The notes under the pieces are model-generated. The model was not told the origin of the DNA and did no database searches. It worked only from the letters and a program-made list of their open reading frames with translations. Shown one piece after another: positions 41,469 to 49,524 of a stretch of DNA of 64,000 bases (position 1 is its first letter; each line of letters opens with the position of its first letter). Both the position numbers and the translations under genes were made by a program. This DNA comes from Nocardioides cremeus (GTDB lineage: Bacteria > Actinomycetota > Actinomycetes > Propionibacteriales > Nocardioidaceae), in the NCBI RefSeq assembly GCF_030518195.1, contig NZ_JAULSC010000021.1, positions 1 to 64,000 of the forward strand. The letters run 5' to 3'.

Positions 41469-41582
41469 TCAGCCCTGGCGCTGCTTGTGGCGCGGGTTGG
41501 AGCAGATCACCATGACGCGGCCGTGGCGACGGATCACCTGGCACTTGTCGCAGATGCGCTTGACGCTGGGCTTGACCTTCAT
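41469..41582 (-). CDS. rpmJ: 50S ribosomal protein L36
   Basis: This 37-residue L36 reads MKVKPSVKRICDKCQVIRRH and on to NPRHKQRQG. It is the zinc-binding (C+) form with Cys11, Cys14, Cys27 and His32 all present. It lies 44 nt after infA and has GAAAGGACCTCGAC before the ATG. It is a small, otherwise easily missed gene in its usual place between infA and rpsM. A zinc-free paralogue elsewhere in the genome is possible. Confidence 0.97.
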   Translation of the reverse strand: MKVKPSVKRICDKCQVIRRHGRVMVICSNPRHKQRQG

Positions 41583-41626
41583 GTCGAGGTCCTTTCGTGG
41601 CTCCCGCCGGGAACCGTCGGCTTCGC

Positions 41627-41848
41627 TTACTTGTAGCGGTAGACGATCCGACCTCGGGTGAGGTCGTACGGCGAGAGCTCCACCACCACGCGGTCCTCGG
41701 GGAGGATCCGGATGTAGTGCTGTCGCATCTTGCCGCTGATGTGGGCGAGAACCTTGTGCCCGTTGCTCAGCTCGACGCGGAACATGGCATTCGGCAGGGC
41801 TTCCACGACGGAGCCCTCGATCTCGATCACGCCTTCTTTCTTCGGCAT
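41627..41848 (-). CDS. infA: Translation initiation factor IF-1
   Basis: This 73-residue OB-fold protein starts MPKKEGVIEIEGSVVEALPN, with HISGKMRQHYIRILPEDRVV and the ending GRIVYRYK. It binds the 30S A site and helps IF-2 and IF-3. ATG 41848 gives the standard product; GGAGG is only 2 nt before it, so an upstream in-frame GTG at 41857 cannot be excluded. It opens the infA-rpmJ-rpsM-rpsK-rpsD-rpoA-rplQ segment; the 259 nt upstream must hold its promoter. Confidence 0.97.
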   Translation of the reverse strand: MPKKEGVIEIEGSVVEALPNAMFRVELSNGHKVLAHISGKMRQHYIRILPEDRVVVELSPYDLTRGRIVYRYK

Positions 41849-42107
41849 GTCCTCCACAATCTGTTGTCTATCGTTTGCTGCACTGCACCGGCGGGTGCCG
41901 GGGCAGGTGGCCCGGGAACCTCCGGCGACGAGGCGGACCTCGTGCCGGTGGACCTCGTGCGGTCGTCCCCTGGCCCCTCACCCGGACGTGCCTGACCCTC
42001 TCTGTCGAGATGGTCGAGCACGACATCGGGCAGCCGCGAGGCGCCACGAAACAGACCCACGTTGGGCCGACACGCCAGCATAGACGTGGCCTGCTCGGGA
42101 TCCCTAA

Positions 42108-43148
42108 TCAGGACGCCAGCAGCCGCAGGGTCTGCTCGCGGGCGGGCGAGGTGGCCGGGTCGGTGCCGGCGTACGCCGACGCCACCGGGTGCACCATCAC
42201 CTCGTCGACCCCGTGCTCGGCGGCGAGCTCGGCGATCCGGGCGCGTGCGGTCTCGGGGTCACCGATCACCCAGCGTCGCGACATGGCCTCCACCAGCGGC
42301 TGCTGCTGCTCGGGGATGCCCACCTCCTCGGCCTCCTCGACCAGGCGCTGGGCGCTGAGCGGCTGGCCGGTGCGCAGCGCCAGCATCATCTGCAGGTGCG
42401 GCAGCGCCAGCCGCTGCGCCTCCTCGGTCGTGGGGGCGACGGCGGCGTTGACGGTCAGGAAGGTGCGCGGCGCGTCGAGCACCTCCGAGGGCCGGAAGCC
42501 CTCGCGGTAGAGCGCCAGGGCCTCGGCGGTCCCCTGCCCCGAGAAGTGGTGCGCGAAGACGTAGGGAAGACCGCGCTCGGCGGCCAGCCGTGCGGAGTAG
42601 TCGGAGGAGCCCAGCAGCCACAGGGTCGGCACGCTCGCGGCCACCGGGGTGGCCCGCAACGACTGGGTCCGGCCCTGCACCGAGACGCCGACGCCCTCCG
42701 GCGCCATCATCGCCGCGACGTTGTCGACGTACTCGGGGAAGCGAGAGACGGCGTCGTCGCCGACCCCGCCCGCGCCGTGGCGCAGCGCGTACGACGTGAC
42801 CGGGTCGGTGCCGGGCGCGCGACCGATGCCCAGGTCGATCCGACCGGGGAACGCGGCCTCGAGCAGGCTGAACTGCTCGGCGACGACCAGCGGTGCGTGG
42901 TTGGGCAGCATCACCCCGCCGGAGCCGACCCGGATGCGGCTGGTGGCCGCGGCCAGCAGGCCGATCAGCACGGGCGGGTTGGTGGCCGCCACGGCCGGCA
43001 TGTTGTGGTGCTCGGCCACCCAGTAGCGCGCGGCCCCGACCTCGTCGGCGACGCGGGCCAGGTCGAGGCTGGCGCGCACCGCGTCCGAGGTGGTCTGGTC
43101 GGTGCGCACGGGCACCAGGTCGAGGACGGAGAGAGTCGGCGAGGTCAC
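42108..43148 (-). CDS. LLM class flavin-dependent oxidoreductase
   Basis: This 346-residue protein has a luciferase-like (beta/alpha)8 barrel of the MsnO8/alkanal monooxygenase-like group. It contains LSVLDLVPVRTDQ at the start, RYWVAEHHNMP, SGGVMLPNHAPLVVAEQF, FPGRIDLGIGRAPG and WLLGSSDYSARLAAERGLPY. These enzymes use FMN or F420 to oxidise small organics; the substrate is unknown. It sits between terC and infA inside the ribosomal superoperon, 42 nt after terC, and might be transcribed with terC. It starts at GTG 43148. Confidence 0.9.
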   Translation of the reverse strand: MTSPTLSVLDLVPVRTDQTTSDAVRASLDLARVADEVGAARYWVAEHHNMPAVAATNPPVLIGLLAAATSRIRVGSGGVMLPNHAPLVVAEQFSLLEAAFPGRIDLGIGRAPGTDPVTSYALRHGAGGVGDDAVSRFPEYVDNVAAMMAPEGVGVSVQGRTQSLRATPVAASVPTLWLLGSSDYSARLAAERGLPYVFAHHFSGQGTAEALALYREGFRPSEVLDAPRTFLTVNAAVAPTTEEAQRLALPHLQMMLALRTGQPLSAQRLVEEAEEVGIPEQQQPLVEAMSRRWVIGDPETARARIAELAAEHGVDEVMVHPVASAYAGTDPATSPAREQTLRLLAS

Positions 43149-43190
43149 CCGGGAGGAGCGCCCGACGGCCGGTCGCTTATTCCGTGCCTG

Positions 43191-44189
43191 CTACTCGGAG
43201 GGCCGGGGCGCGGGCGGCACCGAGTCGGTCGCCTCCACCTCGGCCTTCTCGTCGGACTTCGTCTTGGCCAGGCTGGCCACGGCCGTGATGGTCAGGGCCA
43301 CCAGGATCACCGCCAGGCTCAGCAGCGTCGGCACCTCCCAGCCGATGACCTCGCTCTCGTGGAGCGCGTGGATCACCAGCTTGGCGCCGATCCAGGCCAG
43401 GATGAACGACAGGCCCAGCGACAGGTAGACCAGGCGCTCGAGCAGGCCGCCGATGAGGAAGTAGAGCTGGCGCAGGCCCATCAGCGCGAAGACGTTGGCG
43501 GTGAAGACCAGGTAGGGCTCCTGGGTGATGCCGAAGATCGCGGGGATCGAGTCCAGCGCGAACAGCACGTCGGTGAAGCCCAGCGCGATGATGACGATCA
43601 GCATCGGGGAGGCGAAGCGCACCCCGTTCTCGCGGTAGAAGAGCTTCAGGCCGTGCCACGAGTCGCCGACGTTGAGGTGGTTCTGGGCGAACTTCACGAT
43701 CCGGGAGTCCTCGGGGTGCTCCTCCTCGTGCTTGCGGTAGGAGCGCACCAGGTTGATCGCGGTGTAGATCAGGAAGGCACCGAAGATGTAGAAGACCCAG
43801 CTGAAGTTCTGGATCAGCGCGTAGCCGACGGCGATGAAGATGCCACGGAAGACCAGCGCCAGGATGATGCCCACCATCAGGGCCTCCTGCTGGTACTTGC
43901 GCGGCACCTTGAGGGCCGCCATCAGCACCAGGAAGACGAAGAGGTTGTCGACCGAGAGGCTCTTCTCCACCACGAAGCCGGTGAAGTAGTCGACGCCGTA
44001 CTCCTGGCCGTGGAAGATCCAGGTCCAGAAGCCGAACGCGACCGCCGCGGCCATGTAGAGGATGAAGGCGATGGTGCTCTCGCGCATGGTCGGCTCGTGC
44101 GGCTTGCGCGAGATGATGATGACGTCGAAGAGCAGCACGGCACACGTGACGGTGATCGTGATGCCCCACTCGAGGGCGGAGACGTCCAC
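43191..44189 (-). CDS. TerC family integral membrane protein, probable Mn(II) exporter
   Basis: This 332-residue TerC/Alx protein has about nine membrane helices, with the family acidic motifs VVEKSLSVDNLFVFLVLMAA and GFTDVLFALDSIPAIFGIT, whose Glu/Asp/Asn residues probably bind metal. The C-terminus is a charged tail. Several TerC-family proteins export manganese and are controlled by the yybP-ykoY riboswitch; such an element is visible 31 nt upstream. GTG 44189 is preceded by GGAGGAACCCT. Tellurite resistance is the historical name only. Confidence 0.9.
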   Translation of the reverse strand: MDVSALEWGITITVTCAVLLFDVIIISRKPHEPTMRESTIAFILYMAAAVAFGFWTWIFHGQEYGVDYFTGFVVEKSLSVDNLFVFLVLMAALKVPRKYQQEALMVGIILALVFRGIFIAVGYALIQNFSWVFYIFGAFLIYTAINLVRSYRKHEEEHPEDSRIVKFAQNHLNVGDSWHGLKLFYRENGVRFASPMLIVIIALGFTDVLFALDSIPAIFGITQEPYLVFTANVFALMGLRQLYFLIGGLLERLVYLSLGLSFILAWIGAKLVIHALHESEVIGWEVPTLLSLAVILVALTITAVASLAKTKSDEKAEVEATDSVPPAPRPSE

Positions 44190-44219
44190 AGGGTTCCTCC
44201 TGGGTCATGGGGTTGGCGA

Positions 44220-44328
44220 GGGCGCCGAGGTCTCTCCCGCCGCTGCTGCGACCCACGGCCCCGGACCGGTCGAGGACCGGTCGTGCTGACGAGGCGGTGA
44301 CGAAGGAATACTCCCCCCTGCGGCGCCC
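44220..44328 (-). ncRNA. yybP-ykoY-type manganese riboswitch upstream of terC
   Basis: On the minus strand the leader begins GGGCGCCG and closes with CGGCGCCC, a perfect 8-bp P1 stem. Just inside are the class-defining loop 1 GGGGAGUA (in CAGGGGGGAGUAUUCC), CUCGUCAGCACGACC, and on the 3' side GAGAGACCUC, matching the GAGACC loop 3. CCGCC/GGCGG and GACCGGUC self-pairing provide inner helices. Known members sense Mn2+ and switch on exporters such as TerC/Alx. It ends 30 nt before the terC GTG, near enough to control translation start. The call is by motif reading, not by a covariance search. Confidence 0.82.
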
Positions 44329-44388
44329 ATCATGGCACGCGCGACCACACAAGCCCGCGTCGCCGACGACGCCGGCGTCGTACGCCGC

Positions 44389-45207
44389 TCAGCGACCGCC
44401 GAACGCGACGCCGAGCTCGGCGAGCGCGGCCTCGCCGCCGTCGAGGGCGGTCAGCACCCAGGTGCCGGTCTCGGTCAGGGTGAAGGTGTGCTCGTAGTGG
44501 GCCGACCAGCTCGCGTCGGTGGTCACCACGGTCCAGTCGTCCTCGAGGACCGCGGTCTCCTTGCCGCCCAGGGTGATCATCGGCTCGACGGCCAGGGCCA
44601 GGCCCTCGACCAGGCGCGGACCCCGGCCGGGCTTGCCGTAGTTGGGGACGTTGGGGGGCAGGTGCATCTCGGTGCCGATGCCGTGCCCGACGTAGTCCTC
44701 GAGGATGCCGTAGGACCCCTGGGCCCGCACGTGGGTCTCCACGGCGTGGGAGATGTCGGTGACGCGGCCACCGGCACGGGCGGCGGCGATGCCGCGCCAC
44801 AGCGCCTCCTCGGTGGTGCGCATGAGAGCGCGCACCTCGTCGGGGACCTCCCCCACCGCGACGGTCACGGCCGCGTCGCCGTGCCAGCCGTCCACGATCG
44901 CACCGCAGTCGATGGAGATCACGTCGCCGTCGGCGAGGACGCGCCCGTCGGGGATGCCGTGCACCACCACCTCGTTGACCGAGGCGCAGATCGAGCCCGG
45001 GAACCCGTAGTAGCCCTTGAACGAGGGCGTCGCGCCGCGCGAGCGGATGCTGTCCTCGGCGATCGCGTCGAGCTCGGCGGTGGAGATGCCGGCGCGCACC
45101 GAGGAGCGCAGCAGCTCGAGGGTCTCCCCCACGACCAGCCCGGCCCGGCGCATCAGGTCGACCTGCTCGGGGCTCTTGATCTCGAGCCCGCGGTCACGCA
45201 GTCCCAC
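44389..45207 (-). CDS. map: Type I methionine aminopeptidase
   Basis: This 272-residue enzyme removes N-terminal Met from nascent proteins. The five metal ligands can be placed: Asp in ISIDCGA, Asp in HGDAAVT, His in VGHGIG, Glu in AVEPMI and Glu in AHYEHTF. The start RGLEIKSPEQVDLMRRAG is typical. It follows adk by 9 nt, the usual secY-adk-map order. It starts at GTG 45207. The next gene in this direction is riboswitch-controlled terC rather than infA, a break from the common map-infA order. Confidence 0.95.
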   Translation of the reverse strand: MGLRDRGLEIKSPEQVDLMRRAGLVVGETLELLRSSVRAGISTAELDAIAEDSIRSRGATPSFKGYYGFPGSICASVNEVVVHGIPDGRVLADGDVISIDCGAIVDGWHGDAAVTVAVGEVPDEVRALMRTTEEALWRGIAAARAGGRVTDISHAVETHVRAQGSYGILEDYVGHGIGTEMHLPPNVPNYGKPGRGPRLVEGLALAVEPMITLGGKETAVLEDDWTVVTTDASWSAHYEHTFTLTETGTWVLTALDGGEAALAELGVAFGGR

Positions 45208-45216
45208 GGTGCAGCC

Positions 45217-45792
45217 TCAGCCGCGCGGCGAGGAGTCGAGCGCCTCGAGCACCCGGCGGGTCACCTCGGCGACCTCGCCCATGCCGTCGACCTCGACGAG
45301 CAGCCCGCGCTCGCGGTAGACCTCGATGAGCGGCTCGGTCTGCTCGGCGTAGATCTCCTGGCGGCGCCGGATCACCTCTTCGGTGTCGTCGGCACGACCC
45401 TCGGTCTGCGCACGCTGCAGCAGCCGCTGCACGATCTCGTCCATCTCGACGGTCAGGACCACCACGGCGTCGATGCGCTCGTCGCGGGCGCCGACCATCG
45501 TGTCGAGCTCCTCGACCTGGGCGAGGGTGCGCGGGTAGCCGTCGAGCAGGAAGCCGTTCTCGGCGTCGTCCTCGGCGATGCGGTTGGCCACCATCGAGTT
45601 GGTGACCTCGTCGGGGACGTAGTCACCGGCGTCCATGTAGCGCTGGGCCTCCAGGCCCAGGGGGGTGCCCTGGGAGACGTTGGCCCGGAAGATGTCACCG
45701 GTGGAGATCGCGGGCACCGAGTAGTGCTCGGCCACGAACTTGGCCTGGGTGCCCTTGCCGGCCCCCGGGGGGCCCATCAGGATCAGCCTCAA
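45217..45792 (-). CDS. adk: Adenylate kinase
   Basis: This 191-residue short-form adenylate kinase has the P-loop MGPPGAGKGTQ at about 6-16, STGDIFRANV, LLDGYPRTLAQ and RADDTEEVIRRRQEIY. The long zinc-type LID is absent, as is usual in actinobacteria. It interconverts ATP+AMP and 2 ADP. The start is taken as TTG 45792, which overlaps the secY stop (TTGA) and gives MRLILMGPPG; no other start lies before the P-loop except an ATG inside it. This indicates tight coupling to secY. Confidence 0.94.
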   Translation of the reverse strand: MRLILMGPPGAGKGTQAKFVAEHYSVPAISTGDIFRANVSQGTPLGLEAQRYMDAGDYVPDEVTNSMVANRIAEDDAENGFLLDGYPRTLAQVEELDTMVGARDERIDAVVVLTVEMDEIVQRLLQRAQTEGRADDTEEVIRRRQEIYAEQTEPLIEVYRERGLLVEVDGMGEVAEVTRRVLEALDSSPRG

Positions 45793-47090
45793 CGCAGGAA
45801 TCCTTCGTAGTTGCGCTGCTGGAGCTGGCTCTCGATCTGCTTCACCGTGTCGAGCGCGACGCCCACCATGATCAGGATGGAGGTTCCGCCGAACGGGAAG
45901 TTCTGGTTGGCCTCGATCAGCACCAGCGCGATCAGCGGGATGAGTGCGATCAGACCCAGGTAGAGAGCGCCCGGCAGCGTGATGCGGGACAGGACGTAGG
46001 ACAGGTAGTCCTCGGTCGGCTTGCCCGCCCGGATCCCGGGGATGAAGCCGCCGTACTTCTTCATGTTGTCGGCCACCTCGTGGGGGTTGAAGGTGATCGA
46101 CACGTAGAAGTAGGTGAAGAACACGATCAGCGCGAAGTAGGTGATCATGTAGAACGGGTGGTCGCCGTTGACGAAGTAGCGGCTGACGAACGTGATCCAG
46201 CCCGAGTCGCTGTTCTGGTTGAACTGCACGGCCATGGCCGGCAGGTAGAGCAGCGAGGAGGCGAAGATGACCGGGATGATGCCGGCCTGGTTCACCTTGA
46301 GCGGGATGTAGGTCGAGGAGCCGCCGAACATCTTGCGCCCGACCATCCGACGCGCGTACTGCACGGGGATGCGGCGCTGGGCCTGCTCGATGAAGATCAC
46401 CGCGGCCACGATCACCAGGCCGATGGCCAGGACCACGCCGAAGAGCCACCAGCCCTGCGACTTCTGGACCTCCCACAGGGCGGCCGGGAAGGTCGCGACG
46501 ACCTGGCAGAAGATCAGGATCGACATGCCGTTGCCGACGCCGCGCTCGGTGATCAGCTCACCGAGCCACATGATCACGGCCGTGCCGGCGGTCATGGTGA
46601 TCACCATGACCAGGAAGGTCGAGGTGGAGTCGTCGTGCAGCAGCGGCAGGTTGCACTGCAGCAGGTTGCCCGAGCGCGCCAGCGCCACGATGCCCGTCGC
46701 CTGCAGGACCGAGAGCCCCAGCGTCAGGTAGCGCGTGTACTGGGTGATCTTGGTCTGGCCCGCCTGGCCCTCCTTCTTCAGCGCCTCGAGCCGTGGGATG
46801 ACCACGACGAGCAGCTGCAGGATGATGCTGGCGGTGATGTACGGCATGATCCCGAGCGCGAAGATCGTCAGCTGCAGCAGCGCCCCGCCCGAGAACAGGT
46901 TCACCAGGCTGTACAGGCTGGCGTTCTCGCCCTGGGAGGCCAGGTCGATGCACTGCTGCACGTTGGCGACGTCCACCCCCGGTGCCGGGATCTGGGATCC
47001 GGCCCGGAAGATCACGATGATCATCAGGACGAACAGCAGCTTGCGCCGCAGGTCCGGCGTCCTGAAAGCGTTGGCGAAAGCGCCTAGCAC
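45789..47090 (-). CDS. secY: Protein translocase subunit SecY
   Basis: This 433-residue, ten-helix channel protein has the family signatures GIMPYITASIILQLL and ITERGVGNGMSILIFCQV, IPVQYARRMVG, and the C-terminal ALYLGLIALIPL. It forms the SecYEG pore for export and membrane insertion. GTG 47090 is selected because AGAGGA lies 5-6 nt upstream and the protein then begins MLGAFANAFRTPDLRRKL as in other actinobacteria. A 199-nt gap with a strong hairpin precedes it, so secY-adk-map is probably a separately controlled unit. Confidence 0.97.
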   Translation of the reverse strand: MLGAFANAFRTPDLRRKLLFVLMIIVIFRAGSQIPAPGVDVANVQQCIDLASQGENASLYSLVNLFSGGALLQLTIFALGIMPYITASIILQLLVVVIPRLEALKKEGQAGQTKITQYTRYLTLGLSVLQATGIVALARSGNLLQCNLPLLHDDSTSTFLVMVITMTAGTAVIMWLGELITERGVGNGMSILIFCQVVATFPAALWEVQKSQGWWLFGVVLAIGLVIVAAVIFIEQAQRRIPVQYARRMVGRKMFGGSSTYIPLKVNQAGIIPVIFASSLLYLPAMAVQFNQNSDSGWITFVSRYFVNGDHPFYMITYFALIVFFTYFYVSITFNPHEVADNMKKYGGFIPGIRAGKPTEDYLSYVLSRITLPGALYLGLIALIPLIALVLIEANQNFPFGGTSILIMVGVALDTVKQIESQLQQRNYEGFLR

Positions 47091-47226
47091 GAGATCCTCT
47101 TTCTCCACACAGAATGACGGCTCCCCGGGCACACCCAGGAAGCCTCGGGAAGCCTAACAGGCTGACGGCGCCACGATGTCACGCTCCCCGGCGGGCGGGG
47201 CAGGCACCCGGGCGCGAGAACGACGA

Positions 47227-47269
47227 AGGGCGCGGGAGGCCGCCTCACGGCGGCGCTCTCCCGCGCCCT
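47227..47269 (-). terminator. Strong hairpin between rplO and secY
   Basis: A 12-bp perfect stem (AGGGCGCGGGAG and its complement CTCCCGCGCCCT) encloses a second stem GCCGCC/GGCGGC. It starts 21 nt after the rplO stop in transcription order. It can end the spc operon or act as an attenuator before secY; about 136 nt remain up to the secY start for a promoter. Confidence 0.75.
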
Positions 47270-47289
47270 CATCGTGGTCTCGCCTGGAC

Positions 47290-47733
47290 TCAGACCGTGG
47301 TGGTCGAGCCGCCGGCGGCCTCGATCTTCGAGACGGCCGAGGCCGAGAACGCCTGGGCGCTCACGTCGACCTTGACCGAGATGTCGCCCTGGCCCAGCAC
47401 CTTCACCGGGTGGCCCTCACGCACGGCCCCCTTGGCGACGAGGTCCTCGACGGTGACGGTGCCACCCTCGGGGAACAGCGTGCTCAGGCGGTCGAGGTTG
47501 ACGACCTGGAACTCCACCTTGAACGGGTTCTTGAAGCCCTTGAGCTTCGGGAGCCGCATGTGGATGGGCATCTGGCCACCCTCGAAGGCGACCGGGACCT
47601 GGTAACGGGCCTTGGTGCCCTTGGTACCGCGACCCGAGGTCTTGCCCTTCGAGGCCTCACCGCGACCAACGCGGGTCTTGGCGGTCTTCGCGCCCTTGGC
47701 CGGGCGCAGGTGGTGCAGCTTCAGCGTTGCCAT
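47290..47733 (-). CDS. rplO: 50S ribosomal protein L15
   Basis: This 147-residue L15 has the N-terminal MATLKLHHLRPAKGAKTAKT and RVGRGEASKGKTSGRGTKG, which extend into the large subunit, and a globular C-terminal domain (VEDLVAKGAVREGHPVKVLG). It follows rpmD by 1 nt. It is the last gene of the spc-type operon before the hairpin that precedes secY. Confidence 0.97.
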   Translation of the reverse strand: MATLKLHHLRPAKGAKTAKTRVGRGEASKGKTSGRGTKGTKARYQVPVAFEGGQMPIHMRLPKLKGFKNPFKVEFQVVNLDRLSTLFPEGGTVTVEDLVAKGAVREGHPVKVLGQGDISVKVDVSAQAFSASAVSKIEAAGGSTTTV

Positions 47734-47734
47734 G

Positions 47735-47917
47735 TCACTCGACCTCCTCGACGGTCACCAGGTGACGAACCGTGTTGACCATGCCCCGGATCTCCGGGCG
47801 GTCCTCCTTGACGACCACGTCGCCGATCCGCTTGAGACCGAGCGTGCGCAGCGTCTCGCGCTGGTTGGCCTTGAGACCGACCAGGCCCTTGTTCTGCTGG
47901 ACCTTGAGCTGTGCCAT
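47735..47917 (-). CDS. rpmD: 50S ribosomal protein L30
   Basis: This 60-residue L30 has the family core KGLVGLKANQRETLRTLGLK and RHLVTVEE. ATG 47917 overlaps the rpsE stop by one base (TGATG) and has AGGAGG just upstream within rpsE. It is encoded in the standard rpsE-rpmD-rplO order. Confidence 0.96.
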   Translation of the reverse strand: MAQLKVQQNKGLVGLKANQRETLRTLGLKRIGDVVVKEDRPEIRGMVNTVRHLVTVEEVE

Positions 47918-48534
47918 CAGGAGGACACCTCCTGCGACACGCCCGCCGGGACCTCGGTGCGCGCCCGGAGCAGCGCCGCCGGGGCGACGTCCTCGACCGG
48001 GAGCCCACGACGGGCGGCCACGGCCTCGGGCTGCTCGAGCATGCGCAGCGCCTCGACCGTCGCGTGCACGATGTTGATCTGGTTCGACGACCCGAGCGAC
48101 TTGCTCAGGATGTCGTGGATGCCGGCGCACTCGAGCACCGCACGCACCGGGCCACCGGCGATCACACCGGTACCGGGCGCGGCCGGGCGGAGCATGACGA
48201 CGCCAGCCGCCTTCTCCCCCTGGACCGGGTGCGGGATGGTGCCCTGGATGCGAGGGACGCGGAAGAAGTTCTTCTTCGCCTCCTCGACGCCCTTGGCGAT
48301 CGCCGCGGGCACCTCCTTGGCCTTGCCGTAGCCGACGCCGACCAGACCCTCACCGTCGCCGACGACCACGAGGGCGGTGAAGCTGAAGCGACGACCACCC
48401 TTCACGACCTTGGCGACACGGTTGATCGCAACGACGCGCTCGATGTAGGCGGTCTTGTCCGCACCCTGGTTACCGCGACGGTCGTCGCGACCACGGCGCT
48501 CGCCACCACGCTGTCCGCGCTGGGCTCCGCTCAT
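47917..48534 (-). CDS. rpsE: 30S ribosomal protein S5
   Basis: This 205-residue S5 has an Arg/Gly-rich N-terminal extension (MSGAQRGQRGGERRGRDDRR) followed by the S5 RNA-binding domain (YIERVVAINRVAKVVKGGRR) and the C-terminal domain (RAVLECAGIHDILSKSLGSS). It contributes to translational fidelity and mRNA unwinding at the entry channel. A ribosome-binding site AGAAGAGGA precedes the ATG. Confidence 0.97.
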   Translation of the reverse strand: MSGAQRGQRGGERRGRDDRRGNQGADKTAYIERVVAINRVAKVVKGGRRFSFTALVVVGDGEGLVGVGYGKAKEVPAAIAKGVEEAKKNFFRVPRIQGTIPHPVQGEKAAGVVMLRPAAPGTGVIAGGPVRAVLECAGIHDILSKSLGSSNQINIVHATVEALRMLEQPEAVAARRGLPVEDVAPAALLRARTEVPAGVSQEVSS

Positions 48535-48568
48535 GAGACTTTCCTCTTCTCTATTGCTTGACGTGCGA

Positions 48569-48958
48569 TCAGAAGGTCAGGCCGCCCGAGCGGGCGCCGT
48601 CCGCCAGGGCCGCGACGCGACCGTGGTACTTGTTGCCGGCGCGGTCGAAGACGACCTCGTCGACTCCGGCAGCCTTGGCACGCTCGGCGACGATCTCGCC
48701 GACCTTCTTCGCCTTGGCCGTCTTGTCGCCCTCGTAGCCCCGCAGGTCGCCCTCCATGGTGGAGGCGCTGGCCAGCGTCTTGCCGACCAGGTCGTCGACG
48801 ACCTGGACGGAGATGTGCTTGGAGCTGCGGGTCACGACGAGACGCGGACGCTCGGCGGTGCCGTGCACCTTCTTGCGACCGCGCATCTGACGGCGCAGAC
48901 GCGAACGGGTGCGCGTCGCAGTGTGCTTGTTGTTCGACAGCGAGATACCCATGGTCAC
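48569..48958 (-). CDS. rplR: 50S ribosomal protein L18
   Basis: This L18 of about 129 residues has the conserved RPRLVVTRSSKHISVQVVDD and the C-terminal VFDRAGNKYHGRVAALADGAR. It binds 5S rRNA with L5. GTG 48958 overlaps the rplF stop (GTGA) and is well spaced from AAGG; ATG 48952, two codons later, is the alternative start. The N-terminus is Arg-rich as usual. Confidence 0.95.
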   Translation of the reverse strand: MTMGISLSNNKHTATRTRSRLRRQMRGRKKVHGTAERPRLVVTRSSKHISVQVVDDLVGKTLASASTMEGDLRGYEGDKTAKAKKVGEIVAERAKAAGVDEVVFDRAGNKYHGRVAALADGARSGGLTF

Positions 48959-49494
48959 TTACCAGCCTTTCCGACCTTGCGGCGGACCTGCTCGCCGGCG
49001 TAGCGCACGCCCTTGCCCTTGTAGGGCTCGGGCTTGCGCAGCTTGCGGATGTTGGCCGCGACCTCACCGACGAGCTGCTTGTCGATGCCCTGGACACCGA
49101 GCTTGGTGGGGCCCTCGACCGTGAACGAGATGCCCTCGGGAGCGTCGAAGATGATCGGGTGGGAGTACCCGAGCTGGAACTCCAGCTGGGTCGGGCCCTT
49201 GGAGAGGACGCGGTAGCCCACGCCCACGATCTCGAGCTTCTTCTCGTAGCCGTCGGTGACACCGACGACCATGTTGTTGACCAGCGTGCGGGTCAGTCCG
49301 TGCAACGAGCGCGACTCGCGCTCGTCGTCAGGACGCTTGACGTCGAGGACGCCGTCACCCTGCTCGACGGTGATCGGGCTCGCCACGGAGTGCGAGAGGG
49401 TGCCCTTGGGCCCCTTCACAGTCACCAGCGGGCCGTCGATCGCCACGTCGACACCGGACGGGACCGCGACGGGGAGCTTGCCAATTCGCGACAT
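48955..49494 (-). CDS. rplF: 50S ribosomal protein L6
   Basis: This 179-residue L6 consists of two similar domains. It begins MSRIGKLPVAVPSGVDVAID and ends with the conserved LRKPEPYKGKGVRYAGEQVR. It sits near the GTPase-associated centre. It lies 30 nt after rpsH with GGAGAACTTCAAGC upstream, and overlaps rplR by 4 nt. Confidence 0.97.
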   Translation of the reverse strand: MSRIGKLPVAVPSGVDVAIDGPLVTVKGPKGTLSHSVASPITVEQGDGVLDVKRPDDERESRSLHGLTRTLVNNMVVGVTDGYEKKLEIVGVGYRVLSKGPTQLEFQLGYSHPIIFDAPEGISFTVEGPTKLGVQGIDKQLVGEVAANIRKLRKPEPYKGKGVRYAGEQVRRKVGKAGK

Positions 49495-49524
49495 GCTTGA
49501 AGTTCTCCTATCTCGGTCTCGTCG

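Noticed and set aside
42077..42105. Promoter for infA with a TATGCT -10 element on the minus strand
   Set aside because: TATGCT is present, but the nearest -35 candidate (TTAGGG) is 19 nt away and weak, and its distance to infA (~230 nt) is long; evidence is too thin for a feature.
43191..44189. Tellurite resistance determinant
   Set aside because: TerC is the family name, but no other ter genes are nearby, and the Mn riboswitch points to manganese export.
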